From assembly GCA_026398895.1 (NCBI GenBank), contig JAPLRZ010000046.1:60336-124335 (forward strand): a stretch of DNA of 64,000 bases, in the 5' to 3' direction. Shown one piece after another: positions 27,246 to 35,642 of this stretch. The notes under the pieces are model-generated. The model was not told the DNA's origin. It was given only the letters and a program-made list of their open reading frames with translations, and made no database searches. Each line of letters begins with the position of its first letter. Within the stretch, counting starts at the first letter, position 1. The DNA is from Methylococcales bacterium (GTDB lineage: Bacteria; Pseudomonadota; Gammaproteobacteria; Methylococcales; Methylomonadaceae). A program made the translations under genes and the position numbers.

Positions 27246-27878
27246 ATGCGCTATCAATATCCCGACACGGTGATTCAAGTTTTTTGCAAAGCCCCGCAAA
27301 CAGGGCAGGTTAAAACTCGTTTAATCACTGAGTCAATCAGTGCCGAGCAAGCCATGCAGGTACATATTGAATTGACTGAGCGCGTATTGACACTTTTGCA
27401 TGATACCGCGTTGTGTCCTGTTCAGCTTTGGTGCAGTCCAAACACTGAGTTTGATTTTTTTCAGCAACTAGCGGCGAAGTATCACTTAACCTTGCATCAG
27501 CAAAGTGATTGCGGTTTAGGCGGGCGACTGTTTGATGCGTTGAATGCTGGCTTGCAAAACTTTAAGCAGGTGCTGTTAATTGGTTGTGATTGCCCCTCGT
27601 TAATAACCGATGATTTTAAGCAGGCGATTATCGCGCTTAAGCACGGTGCGGACGTGGTGTTAGCTCCGACTGAAGACGGTGGTTATAGCCTAATCGGGGT
27701 TAAACAGCCACAAACAGCGGTGTTAAGTGATGTTGATATGCCTTGGGGAACGTCACAAGTATTAGCTATCACCCGCGAACGGCTTAAACAACAAAACCTT
27801 AAAGGGCATGAAATCAGACAGCAATGGGATATAGACACACCAGAGGATTTAGCAAGGTATCGGGCTTTATCTTTGTAA
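27246..27878 (+). CDS. DUF2064 glycosyltransferase, arsenosugar family TIGR04282
   Basis: The 210-residue protein shows VFCKAPQTGQVKTRLI, IGCDCPSLITDDF, LAPTEDGGYSLIGVK and WDIDTPEDL. These are the blocks of the nucleotidyl/glycosyl-transferase-like family DUF2064 (TIGR04282). TIGR04282 and TIGR04283 usually stand side by side in arsenosugar loci, as here. The start at 27246 follows AAGGAGG. Confidence 0.9.
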   Translation: MRYQYPDTVIQVFCKAPQTGQVKTRLITESISAEQAMQVHIELTERVLTLLHDTALCPVQLWCSPNTEFDFFQQLAAKYHLTLHQQSDCGLGGRLFDALNAGLQNFKQVLLIGCDCPSLITDDFKQAIIALKHGADVVLAPTEDGGYSLIGVKQPQTAVLSDVDMPWGTSQVLAITRERLKQQNLKGHEIRQQWDIDTPEDLARYRALSL

Positions 27879-27937
27879 CATTCTGCCCACTTCACGCGAC
27901 AAAACAAGACAACTTCAACTATTCAACGGAGATAAAA

Positions 27938-28375
27938 ATGGGACAGTGTTATAACTCAACCGTCATTCATGCACCTATCGAAACAGTGTGGTCAGCGATT
28001 AGAAATTTCCATGAACTGTCATGGGGTTCTGCAATCATTGCCAAAGTAGATACCGTAGGCGATAAAAGCGGCACAGAAGTCGGCGCGAAACGTATTTTAA
28101 ACGATGCGTTTCATGAAACTTTAGTATCGTTAGATGATGAGGCGTTTAGCTTTGCATACAGCATTGATGATGGGCCTGAACCCGTATCAAAAGCATCGGT
28201 AAAAAATTATATCGGGGTGGTAAAGCTATTCCCCGTTACCGATTCAAATCATACGTTTATTGAATGGCGTGCCAGCTATGAATCGGCAAGTGAGCATGAG
28301 GTAGGTGATTTTTGCAATCCGCTGTATCACGCTTTATTGGCAGCATTAAAAGCGGGTTTAGAGTGCTTTGAATAA
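27938..28375 (+). CDS. SRPBCC (START/Bet v1-like) family protein
   Basis: The start at 27938 follows CGGAG; an upstream in-frame codon lies inside the previous gene and is rejected. The 145-residue protein begins YNSTVIHAPIETVWSAIRNF, the first strand and helix of the SRPBCC hydrophobic-pocket fold, and ends in a long helix ALLAALKAGLECF. Such proteins bind lipids or small hydrophobic ligands. A distant paralogue is at 30165. The stop overlaps the next start by 8 bases. Confidence 0.8.
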   Translation: MGQCYNSTVIHAPIETVWSAIRNFHELSWGSAIIAKVDTVGDKSGTEVGAKRILNDAFHETLVSLDDEAFSFAYSIDDGPEPVSKASVKNYIGVVKLFPVTDSNHTFIEWRASYESASEHEVGDFCNPLYHALLAALKAGLECFE

Positions 28376-29024
28376 CAGGTTTGGGCAACACTTTATCCTA
28401 TTATGGATAGCGATAGCCGCTCACAATGTAGCGGCTGAATCCACCGTACCGATGGGCGAATTCAGCCGCAATCGACTTAATGGCTGGGAGCAAAAAAGTT
28501 TTACAGGCGAAACCCGCTATCAGTTACAAACGATAGACGGTGTGCTGGCACTGAAAGCAGATAGCCATGCAACAAGTTCTGGACTGTTTAAAGAACAAGC
28601 CATTGATCTGGAAAAAACGCCGTTTTTAAACTGGTCATGGCGAATTGGCAAGCGTTTGACGGGACTCAATGAACAAAGCAAAGCGGGCGATGATTATGCG
28701 GCACGGGTCTATGTGATTGTGAAAGGCGGACTAACCTTTTGGCAGACCAAAACCATTAACTATGTTTGGTCTAGCAACAGCACAAAAGCCAGTGTTTGGG
28801 CAAATGCGTTCGCAGGTGATCAGGTCATGATGCTGGCATTACGTGGCTCAGAAGCCCCGTTGAATGTCTGGCACACGGAAAAACGCAATGTTCGCGCCGA
28901 CTTACAAAAATTATTTGGTGCAGATTTTCGCACTATTGATGTCGTTGCATTGATGACGGATACTGATAATAGCGGTGGTCAGGTATCGGCTTTTTATGGT
29001 GATATTTGGTTTTCTAAGGATTAA
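28368..29024 (+). CDS. DUF3047 family secreted protein
   Basis: A TTG at 28368 is the best start because it gives a signal peptide ending near VAA-E. The 218-residue mature protein has NWSWRIGKRL, DDYAARVYVIVKGG, TINYVWSSN and VVALMTDTDNSGGQVSAFYGD, which characterise DUF3047. The fold is a beta-sandwich of unknown activity. It closes the run of tightly packed genes begun at 23315. Confidence 0.8.
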   Translation: MNNRFGQHFILLWIAIAAHNVAAESTVPMGEFSRNRLNGWEQKSFTGETRYQLQTIDGVLALKADSHATSSGLFKEQAIDLEKTPFLNWSWRIGKRLTGLNEQSKAGDDYAARVYVIVKGGLTFWQTKTINYVWSSNSTKASVWANAFAGDQVMMLALRGSEAPLNVWHTEKRNVRADLQKLFGADFRTIDVVALMTDTDNSGGQVSAFYGDIWFSKD

Positions 29025-29048
29025 CGGTGTTTTAACAGAGTGGGTTTG

Positions 29049-29109
29049 ATGGGTTTCGTTATCACTCTACCCATCTTACGAGTTGGGTTGCATCTTTTCG
29101 CAACCCAAC
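29049..29109. repeat. Pair of hairpins, intergenic palindromic repeat
   Basis: GATGGGT at 29049 pairs with ACCCATC ending at 29076, and GTTGGGTTGC at 29082 pairs with GCAACCCAAC ending at 29109. They lie between DUF3047 and the AraC-type gene and may also end the upstream transcript. The GTAGGTTGGGTTGCG type of sequence is a frequent intergenic repeat in many proteobacteria. Confidence 0.6.
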
Positions 29110-29180
29110 CTACGATGCTGCTTTAGCTATATGTAGCGTATCTTATCGCGTTTAAATAGAAAAATAGATAGGTAAATCTG

Positions 29181-30008
29181 ATGAGTTTAAAAATAATCAA
29201 ACCTTCCAGCTTACTAAAGCCTTATGTCATCGCCTTTTGGGATTATGAAAATTTATTCGAGGGCGATAACGTAGCACTTTCGATTCTGCCCGACACTGCA
29301 ACTTATTTATGTTTTTTGTATGCCGATTTACTCACCACCGCACACAAACAAAAGACTTTTACCACCCGCAGCGGATTGGCTGGATTTCAAAGTTTTCGCA
29401 GTGATTTAGGCGGATTTGGAAATATCTCTGGCGTGTCAGCTCGCCTAACGCCGTGGGGCTTAAATGTATTTTGTCGCGGCATTGTTAGAGATTGCGCTGA
29501 ACGGCGGGTAGATTGTCGAGATATTTTCCCCAGATATTCGATAGAAAAAACTGAAGATAATTTAGCTCTCAAAAAAAATGCAGAGGAGCGTGTCCAATGC
29601 GTTGAGCAGTTTTTGCTTTCCATTTTGAATAGCAACAATGAAGATTTACTGATTCAATCTGCCTGTCAGGAACTCAATCGTTCTAACGGAAATGACTCAA
29701 TTGTGATGCTCGCACAGAAATTGGGTTTAAGTAAGCGCACCCTCGAACGCCGCTTTCAGCTTCATATCGGCACAACACCTAAAAAATATGCGCGAATAGT
29801 CAGACTGCGGAACGCGCTATTCCAACGACAAACGCTCTCCAATTGGGCGGATGTTGCTTATTTCACAGGTTACTACGACCAAAGTCACATGATTAACGAC
29901 TTCCAAGAGCTTTATGGCTTGTCACCCGACACACTTTATCCGCAAATTGAAACATCAAAAACCATTCAATTTTCTGGCTTGCTTGATTTATCCAAACTCG
30001 CGCATTAA
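29181..30008 (+). CDS. AraC family transcriptional regulator
   Basis: The 275-residue protein carries a C-terminal AraC helix-turn-helix pair: IVMLAQKLGLSKRTLERRFQ, then WADVAYFTGYYDQSHMINDF and GLSPDTLYPQ. The N-terminal sensing domain (LPDTATYLCFLY, FQSFRSDLGG) is of the DUF6597 type with no known ligand. It likely controls the adjacent SRPBCC/GST genes or the upstream operon. Confidence 0.85.
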   Translation: MSLKIIKPSSLLKPYVIAFWDYENLFEGDNVALSILPDTATYLCFLYADLLTTAHKQKTFTTRSGLAGFQSFRSDLGGFGNISGVSARLTPWGLNVFCRGIVRDCAERRVDCRDIFPRYSIEKTEDNLALKKNAEERVQCVEQFLLSILNSNNEDLLIQSACQELNRSNGNDSIVMLAQKLGLSKRTLERRFQLHIGTTPKKYARIVRLRNALFQRQTLSNWADVAYFTGYYDQSHMINDFQELYGLSPDTLYPQIETSKTIQFSGLLDLSKLAH

Positions 30009-30016
30009 GTAATGCT

Positions 30017-30073
30017 GGAGTCCAATAGCTTCAGCTATTGGCGTGTAAAAAATAGCTAAAGCTATTTTACTCC
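30017..30073. repeat. REP-like double palindrome, family B, copy 1
   Basis: GGAGT and ACTCC bound two inner hairpins, CCAATAGCTTCAGCTATTGG and AAATAGCTAAAGCTATTT. A second copy at 61719-61772 lies in the opposite orientation. Confidence 0.85.
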
Positions 30074-30164
30074 TCACTATCTGTCGCTTTTTTCCAATAC
30101 AAGCCTGTGCTGGCGGTGCTAAATTAGGCTGCACAAATCGTAAAACCTCACGAGGAGAAAAGCC

Positions 30165-30608
30165 ATGACGAATAAACAACCGATTACCAAAAAACTGAAC
30201 GTTCCCGCTGACGTAGTTTGGCAAGCCATCCGAAAAATAGACAGACTCGATGTCTGGTTTCCAATCATTGAAAGCTGTCGTGTAGAAGGCGAAGGACAAG
30301 GCGCGTTGCGCTATATGATTATAGCCAATGGTGGTGGCGAAATAAAAGACATCATTGAAGAAATCGACGATTTTCAGATGCGCTTGGTTTATCTGCGCAC
30401 CGTATCACCTTTTCCTGTGACCTATTACAAAGGCACAGTCGAAGTGTTTAGCTCTTATGATGGCTTAGGCATTGTGGTTTGGACGATTGAGTTTGAATCC
30501 AAACCTGAAGATGTGGCATCGGTCGCAGAATTAGTTCATGGAGCTATCAGCGCAGGACTTGAAGGCATGGAAAAAGACCTTCAACTGCTTGGAGAATCGC
30601 CATGCTAA
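30165..30608 (+). CDS. SRPBCC family protein (MxaD-like)
   Basis: The 147-residue protein starts at an ATG behind CGAGGAGAA. It shows ITKKLNVPADVVWQAIRKID and a final helix AISAGLEGMEKDLQLL, the outline of a polyketide-cyclase/START pocket. It shares fold and length with the product at 27938. Members include MxaD of methylotrophs, but no specific role is supported. Confidence 0.78.
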   Translation: MTNKQPITKKLNVPADVVWQAIRKIDRLDVWFPIIESCRVEGEGQGALRYMIIANGGGEIKDIIEEIDDFQMRLVYLRTVSPFPVTYYKGTVEVFSSYDGLGIVVWTIEFESKPEDVASVAELVHGAISAGLEGMEKDLQLLGESPC

Positions 30609-30657
30609 AACATTTCAAAACTTTTATGCGTTAGTCTTTCAAGAGGAAACCGAAAAA

Positions 30658-31260
30658 ATGTACAAACTTTACGATTTTTTACCATCTGGTAATTGCTATA
30701 AAATTCGTCTATTGCTTAATCAATTAGGCATTGAATACGAAAGAGTAAATGTTGATATTTTAAATAAGGAGTCGCGTACTTCAGAATTTCTTAAAATCAA
30801 CCCTAACGGTCGCACACCTGTCTTATGCCATGAGGGAAAGTATCTTGCAGAATCCAATGCTATTTTATGGTATTTAGCTGCAAATACCCGCTTTTTACCG
30901 AGAGATAATTATCAACAAGCCCAAGTTTTGCAGTGGATGTTCTTTGAACAATATAGTCATGAACCCAATATCGCCACATCGCGCTATTGGATTTCAATAC
31001 TTAAAGCTGAAAATGAGTATAAAGAACAGCTCAAAGATAAAATGAAAGCGGGATATGCGGCTCTTGATGTTATGGAGCAGCATTTAGATAAAAATAATTT
31101 CTTTGTTGCTAATCAATATAGTATCGCTGACATTGCGTTGTATGCTTATACGCATGTTGCGGAAGAGGGGCATTTTGACCTGCTTAGGTACAGCAGAATC
31201 AAGGAATGGCTTAAACGAGTTGAGAGTCAGGAAAATTACATCAGCATTAAAAAAAGCTGA
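30658..31260 (+). CDS. Glutathione S-transferase-like protein
   Basis: The start at 30658 follows AAGAGGAAAC; the longer frame from 30538 overlaps the previous gene and is rejected. The 200-residue product has a thioredoxin-like N-domain (LYDFLPSGNCYKIRLLLNQL, NPNGRTPVL, LAESNAILWYLA) and a helical C-domain with FFVANQYSIADIALYAYTHV. It probably conjugates or reduces electrophiles; the substrate is unknown. Confidence 0.88.
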   Translation: MYKLYDFLPSGNCYKIRLLLNQLGIEYERVNVDILNKESRTSEFLKINPNGRTPVLCHEGKYLAESNAILWYLAANTRFLPRDNYQQAQVLQWMFFEQYSHEPNIATSRYWISILKAENEYKEQLKDKMKAGYAALDVMEQHLDKNNFFVANQYSIADIALYAYTHVAEEGHFDLLRYSRIKEWLKRVESQENYISIKKS

Positions 31261-31286
31261 ATTTTAGTGTAATACCACGTTATTAA

Positions 31287-31490
31287 ATGCTCCCCCCAAA
31301 TGAAACTAGATTTTACCCAAGCCACCCCAAACAACGCAAAAATCTTCCGCACGTTATTGTCCGCGTGGCAACCTTGGATGAAGACCCCAACATGACAGCA
31401 CAACAACATATCTGGACAGCACACGATGTGCCGTGGCTAAACTATGAAAACCTACCCGCTTATTCAGAATGGCAACCAGAGCGAAAATGA
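31287..31490 (+). pseudogene. C-terminal fragment of a GFA family protein
   Basis: From about 31355 the frame reads VRVATLDEDPNMTAQQHIW followed by VPWLNYENLPAYSEW. This matches the C-terminus of glutathione-dependent formaldehyde-activating-like (GFA) proteins. The zinc-binding cysteine domain is missing. The first 70 bases belong to other sequence; a second frame there reads MKLDFTQATPNNAKIFRTLL, perhaps an acetyltransferase fragment. Confidence 0.6.
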
Positions 31491-31741
31491 AATACTATCT
31501 CGCCCACAGTGAATACATTGACTGGCAACATCCTTTAATCACAGTAAAAGCGTTGGAACTTGCCAACGATTGCCAAAGTGATAAGACAATCGCCAAACGC
31601 TGTTTTGAATTTGTCCGCGACCACATCAAACACAGTTGGGATTACCGCCTAACCCCCGTTATTCCTAAACAAGCCGACCTTAAACTCGAAGTATTGGAAA
31701 AATTTGCTATGTTGATTAGCAACACACAGGAGAACGATTAA
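31487..31741 (+). pseudogene. N-terminal fragment of a transglutaminase-like protein
   Basis: From an ATG at 31487 the frame gives MKYYLAHSEYIDWQHPLI and FEFVRDHIKHSWDY, the beginning of a transglutaminase-like protein. It ends before the catalytic Cys block that should follow. The last 28 residues, from PKQADLKLEVLEKF, do not fit that family, so two pieces appear joined. It overlaps the start of the next gene by one base. Confidence 0.55.
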
Positions 31742-32100
31742 TGAATGCCGAATTTGCAAAGCACTTTGCCAGTGATTGGATAGCTGCTTGGAACAGCCAT
31801 GATTTAGAGTGTATTTTGTCGCATTACGCGGATGATTTTGACATGACATCGCCCAAAATTATTCAGCTTGCCAATGAACCAAACGGCACTTTGCACGGTA
31901 AAACAGCGGTGGGCAATTATTGGGCAAAAGCATTACAATTGCTGCCTGATTTGCAGTTTGAATTAATCAATACTTTGATTGGAGTCAACAGCATCACGCT
32001 TTATTATCGCGGCGCGAAAACGCAATTAGCCGCTGAAGTGTTTCATTTTAATTCACAGCAACAAGTGACCCGTGCATTTGCACATTATCTTTCTGAATGA
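31741..32100 (+). CDS. SnoaL/NTF2-like protein
   Basis: The 119-residue protein starts behind GGAGAACG. It has the NTF2 cone pattern WIAAWNSHDLECILSHYADD, LHGKTAVGNYWAKAL and a final strand pair with HFNSQQQVTRAFAHY. Such proteins serve as small-molecule pockets or enzymes. No substrate is apparent. Confidence 0.8.
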   Translation: MNAEFAKHFASDWIAAWNSHDLECILSHYADDFDMTSPKIIQLANEPNGTLHGKTAVGNYWAKALQLLPDLQFELINTLIGVNSITLYYRGAKTQLAAEVFHFNSQQQVTRAFAHYLSE

Positions 32101-32107
32101 GAGCAAC

Positions 32108-32431
32108 ATGATAAAAATCAGCATTTTGTACCCAAACACTAAAACCGCCCGCTTCGATTTCGATTATTACTTCAACCAGCATATACCGTTAGCAACCAAA
32201 TTATTAGGCGAACATTCGGGTTATAAAGGCGTATCAGTCGAGCGTGGATTGAGTGGTGCGATGCCAAACACAGAAGCAACTTACCTTGCAATGTGTCATT
32301 TTCTTTTTGATTCCAGCGAAGATTTTATGGCGAATTTCATGCCACACGCCGCGTTGTTGCAAGGCGATATAATCAATTACACCGACATAATGCCTGTTAT
32401 TCAAATCAGTGAGGTGCTTGTTTCTTCGTAG
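32108..32431 (+). CDS. EthD family protein
   Basis: The 107-residue protein from 32108 shows MIKISILYPNTKTARFDFDY, HIPLATKLLGEHSGYKGVSV, and a C-terminal TDIMPVIQISEV, typical of the ferredoxin-like EthD fold. EthD-like proteins are small, often dimeric, and of undefined activity. The start lies 8 bases after the upstream stop. Confidence 0.8.
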   Translation: MIKISILYPNTKTARFDFDYYFNQHIPLATKLLGEHSGYKGVSVERGLSGAMPNTEATYLAMCHFLFDSSEDFMANFMPHAALLQGDIINYTDIMPVIQISEVLVSS

Positions 32432-32507
32432 CCTACGCTGCTTAAAAATCCAAATTACCCAGTTGCAAAAAATTAACGTGCTGTTAGAGAAAAATTAAAA
32501 AACAGCC

Positions 32508-32600
32508 ATGAAATTTGAATGGGACGAAAATAAAAATCAGTACGATAGGATGGGCTGAGGTACGAAGCTCATCAATCGTGAACGGTGGACTTCCTCCGTC
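32508..32600 (+). pseudogene. BrnT-like fragment followed by a palindromic repeat
   Basis: An ATG at 32508 gives MKFEWDENKNQYDRMG and a stop. The first 11 residues equal the usual beginning of BrnT toxins. From about 32543 the sequence changes to GGATGGGCTGAGGTACGAAG, a repeat-like element that pairs partly with GCTATCC near 32601. A toxin gene seems to have been cut by the repeat. Confidence 0.45.
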
Positions 32601-32686
32601 AGCTATCCTATACACTAAAATGGTATGCTTCTTTGTAACATTCCGCCCTCTCACACGACTAACTAGCATCACTTAAAAATAATTGG

Positions 32687-33445
32687 ATGCTTATCATGCG
32701 TTTTACTCAATCCTTACTGCTTGCCAGCGTGTTAAATTTAACACTCTCAGCCACCGTTTTTGCCGCTTCCCCTGACTGGAGCGTGTACGCCCAAGCTTTG
32801 CACGCGGTCAAAGCGGGTAATAAACACGACACTCCGCTTAATGTGGTGAATTATTCAGCCTTGAAAAAATCGGGGCAACTGGAAGCGGCTTATCAAGTCA
32901 TCAAAAATTTTCCTGTGGAAACGTTGGCAAGCAAAGAAGAAAAACTGGCGTTTTATATCAACACTTACAATATTCTTGCCTTGAAAATGGTGCTGGATAA
33001 TTTTCCTGTAGACAGTATTAAAGATGTCGGCAACGTGCTGAGTCCCGTTTGGAAGAAAACAGCTGGTGAGATTGGTGGCAAAGAAGTTTCATTAGATGCG
33101 ATTGAAAACGATGCTATCAGAAAAATGGGCGAACCGCGCATTCATTTTGCCATTGTTTGCGCTTCAGTAAGCTGTCCTGATTTGCGTACAGAGCCTTACA
33201 CGGCTGAAAAACTTAATAAGCAGTTAGACGACCAAGCTAAATCATTTTTGAATAACGCTAAAAAAGGCTTGAATGAGGATGGCAAGGTAATTCATGTTTC
33301 AAAAATCTTCGACTGGTTTGGCAAAGATTTTAAAACCGTCGGTGGCATTGAGGCGTTTATTCGTCAACATCACAGCGGCTTATCAAAAGCCGCTATCGAA
33401 ACCGATATTGACTATGATTGGTCGCTAAATAGCGTTGACGAATAA
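32687..33445 (+). CDS. DUF547 domain protein, exported
   Basis: The protein begins at 32687 or, more likely, the ATG at 32696, which gives a signal peptide ending near VFAA. It shows KLAFYINTYNILALKMVLDN and PRIHFAIVCASVSCPDLRTE, the two hallmarks of DUF547. These proteins have a papain-like outline with a conserved Cys, but no activity is known. DUF547 genes commonly accompany ArsM/ArsS clusters. TVP38 follows after 22 bases. Confidence 0.88.
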   Translation: MLIMRFTQSLLLASVLNLTLSATVFAASPDWSVYAQALHAVKAGNKHDTPLNVVNYSALKKSGQLEAAYQVIKNFPVETLASKEEKLAFYINTYNILALKMVLDNFPVDSIKDVGNVLSPVWKKTAGEIGGKEVSLDAIENDAIRKMGEPRIHFAIVCASVSCPDLRTEPYTAEKLNKQLDDQAKSFLNNAKKGLNEDGKVIHVSKIFDWFGKDFKTVGGIEAFIRQHHSGLSKAAIETDIDYDWSLNSVDE

Positions 33446-33467
33446 CTAAAACCTTTGGAATAACAAC

Positions 33468-34154
33468 GTGAATACCCCAAAAATTGTTTTATTACTGGTG
33501 ATTGCCAGTGCCATCGCCGCTTTTTTCTACTTCAATGGTCAGCAGTATTTGACGCTGGAAATTCTGAAATCACAACAAGCCAGTATTGCGACTTTTCGTG
33601 ATAATAATGCGGTTTTAGCGATTGCACTTTATGGGCTGATTTATATTGCGGTAACCGCTTTATCATTACCTGGAGCAGCTATTTTAACCTTAGCAGGCGG
33701 GGCAGTATTTGGTTTGCTTGAGGGGCTAATCATTGTGTCTTTTGCCTCCTCTATCGGTGCGACACTGGCATTTTTAGCGGCGCGGTTTTTGTTTAAAGAC
33801 AGCATTCAAGCAAAATTTGGCGACCGTTTGCAAGCCATTAATGACGGCATTGCACAGGAAGGGGCTTTTTATCTGTTCACTTTGCGACTGGTACCGTTAT
33901 TTCCTTTTTTTGTCATCAACCTGTTAATGGGCTTAACCACGATAAAAGTTCGCACTTTTTACTGGGTCAGCCAAGTAGGAATGTTGGCAGGCACGCTGGT
34001 CTATGTGAATGCGGGTACACAATTGGGTAAGCTGGATTCATTGTCTGGCATTTTATCACCGCCTCTAGTCGGGTCTTTTGTGTTATTAGGGGTGTTTCCA
34101 CTGGTCGCAAAAAAAGCCATTAATTTTATTGAAAAAAGGAAGTCGAATGTCTGA
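33468..34154 (+). CDS. TVP38/TMEM64 family membrane protein (DedA-like)
   Basis: A GTG at 33468 starts a 228-residue protein with five or six membrane helices. It has the family core AGGAVFGLLEGLIIVSFASS, LAARFLFKD, and LRLVPLFPFFVINLLMGLT. Relatives are lipid scramblases or transporters. The stop overlaps the next start by 8 bases (ATGTCTGA). The combination with the next gene recurs in arsenosugar loci. Confidence 0.9.
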   Translation: MNTPKIVLLLVIASAIAAFFYFNGQQYLTLEILKSQQASIATFRDNNAVLAIALYGLIYIAVTALSLPGAAILTLAGGAVFGLLEGLIIVSFASSIGATLAFLAARFLFKDSIQAKFGDRLQAINDGIAQEGAFYLFTLRLVPLFPFFVINLLMGLTTIKVRTFYWVSQVGMLAGTLVYVNAGTQLGKLDSLSGILSPPLVGSFVLLGVFPLVAKKAINFIEKRKSNV

Positions 34155-35631
34155 ATTAGTCACGCAAAAATGGGTTAAACCAACGCGTTTTGATAATAAC
34201 TTAATCGTTATCGGTGCAGGTTCGGGCGGTTTGGTCACGTCTTATATTGCCGCAGCAGTTAAGGCAAAAGTCACACTGATTGAAAAACATAAAATGGGCG
34301 GCGATTGTTTAAATACGGGCTGTGTTCCATCAAAAGCCTTAATTCGTTCCGCTAAGTTTTTATCGCACGTCAATCGTTCGGCAGAATTTGGCATTAAAAA
34401 AGTCACAGTAGAGTTTGATTTTGCCGAGGTGATGGAACGGGTACAAGCCATTGTTAAAGACGTTGAGCCGCATGATTCTATCGAACGCTATGCTGAGTTA
34501 GGCGTGAATGTTATTACTGGCACGGCAAAAATAATTTCACCTTGGCAAGTGGAAATAAGCACCGAAACAGGTGTGCAAACACTGAGTACGCGCTCAATTG
34601 TGATTGCCGCAGGCGCACGTCCTTTTGTGCCGCCGATTAAAGGACTTGATGAGGTTGGCTATCTCACTTCGGATACGGTTTGGAATTTGCGCAAAAAACC
34701 TAAACGCTTATTAGTGCTGGGCGGCGGGCCAATTGGCTGTGAGTTGGCTCAATCTTTTGCCCGCTTAGGGATTGAAGTTACCCAAGTTGAAATGTTGCCA
34801 CGAATTATGATGCGTGAAGACAGCGAAGTCTCCGATATAGTGATGGCTAACTTTCGCAAGGAAGGCATTAAAGTTTTAGTTGAGCATAAAGCCCAGCAGT
34901 TTATCGTTGAACATGACGAGAAAATTTTAATCGCCGAACATGACGGCAAAGAAGTTCGCATTGTGTTTGATGAGGTTTTATTAGCGATTGGACGGGTTGC
35001 GAACATTTCAGGCTATGGCGTTGAGGAAATGGGCATTGCCTTATCACCGCGCAAAACCATTGCGGTTAATGCCTTTCAAGAAACCAATTATCCGAATATC
35101 TATGCCTGCGGTGATGTCGCAGGGCCGTATCAATTTACCCATACCGCCGCACATCAAGCATGGTACGCCGCTGTGAATGCGTTGTTTGGTTGTTTCAAGA
35201 AATTTAAAACCGATTATTCAGTGATTCCGTGGGCAACCTTTACCGATCCCGAAGTCGCCAGAGTGGGCTTGAATGAACAGGAAGCTAAAGAACAAGGCAT
35301 TGCTTACGAAGTGAGCATTTACGGCATTGATGAGCTAGACAGGGCGATTGCTGACAGTGAGGCGCGTGGCTTTGTGAAAGTTTTGACTGTGCCGAATAAA
35401 GATAAAATTCTGGGCGTAACGATTGTTGGCGAACATTCGGGCGATTTGATTGCCGAATTTGTGTTGGCAATGAAACACAATTTAGGCTTGAATAAAATTT
35501 TAGGCACGATTCATATTTACCCAACAATGGCAGAAGCGAATAAATACGTTGCTGGGGTTTGGAAGCGCAATCACGCGCCGCAAAAATTATTGGCGTGGGT
35601 AGCGCGGTATCACACTTGGCTTAGGCACTAA
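34147..35631 (+). CDS. FAD-dependent disulfide oxidoreductase, mercuric reductase-like
   Basis: The start at 34147 follows AAAGGAAG; an upstream TTG is inside the previous gene. The 494-residue flavoprotein has VIGAGSGGLVTSYIAAAV (FAD), the redox disulfide CLNTGCVPSKALIRSAK, and LLVLGGGPIGCELAQSF (NAD(P)). It also has YACGDVAGPYQFTH and the dimer domain with HIYPTMAEANKYV. The N-terminal heavy-metal-binding domain and C-terminal vicinal cysteines of MerA are absent, so mercury is not the obvious substrate. A thiol or arsenical redox role is inferred from context. Confidence 0.9.
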   Translation: MSELVTQKWVKPTRFDNNLIVIGAGSGGLVTSYIAAAVKAKVTLIEKHKMGGDCLNTGCVPSKALIRSAKFLSHVNRSAEFGIKKVTVEFDFAEVMERVQAIVKDVEPHDSIERYAELGVNVITGTAKIISPWQVEISTETGVQTLSTRSIVIAAGARPFVPPIKGLDEVGYLTSDTVWNLRKKPKRLLVLGGGPIGCELAQSFARLGIEVTQVEMLPRIMMREDSEVSDIVMANFRKEGIKVLVEHKAQQFIVEHDEKILIAEHDGKEVRIVFDEVLLAIGRVANISGYGVEEMGIALSPRKTIAVNAFQETNYPNIYACGDVAGPYQFTHTAAHQAWYAAVNALFGCFKKFKTDYSVIPWATFTDPEVARVGLNEQEAKEQGIAYEVSIYGIDELDRAIADSEARGFVKVLTVPNKDKILGVTIVGEHSGDLIAEFVLAMKHNLGLNKILGTIHIYPTMAEANKYVAGVWKRNHAPQKLLAWVARYHTWLRH

Positions 35632-35642
35632 CTGAGACTTTT

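Noticed and set aside
27824..27937. Longer N-terminus of the SRPBCC protein
   Set aside because: It overlaps the previous gene, and the internal ATG at 27938 has a CGGAG site.
34147..35631. Mercuric reductase MerA
   Set aside because: The N-terminal metal-binding domain and the C-terminal Cys pair are missing and no mer genes are near.
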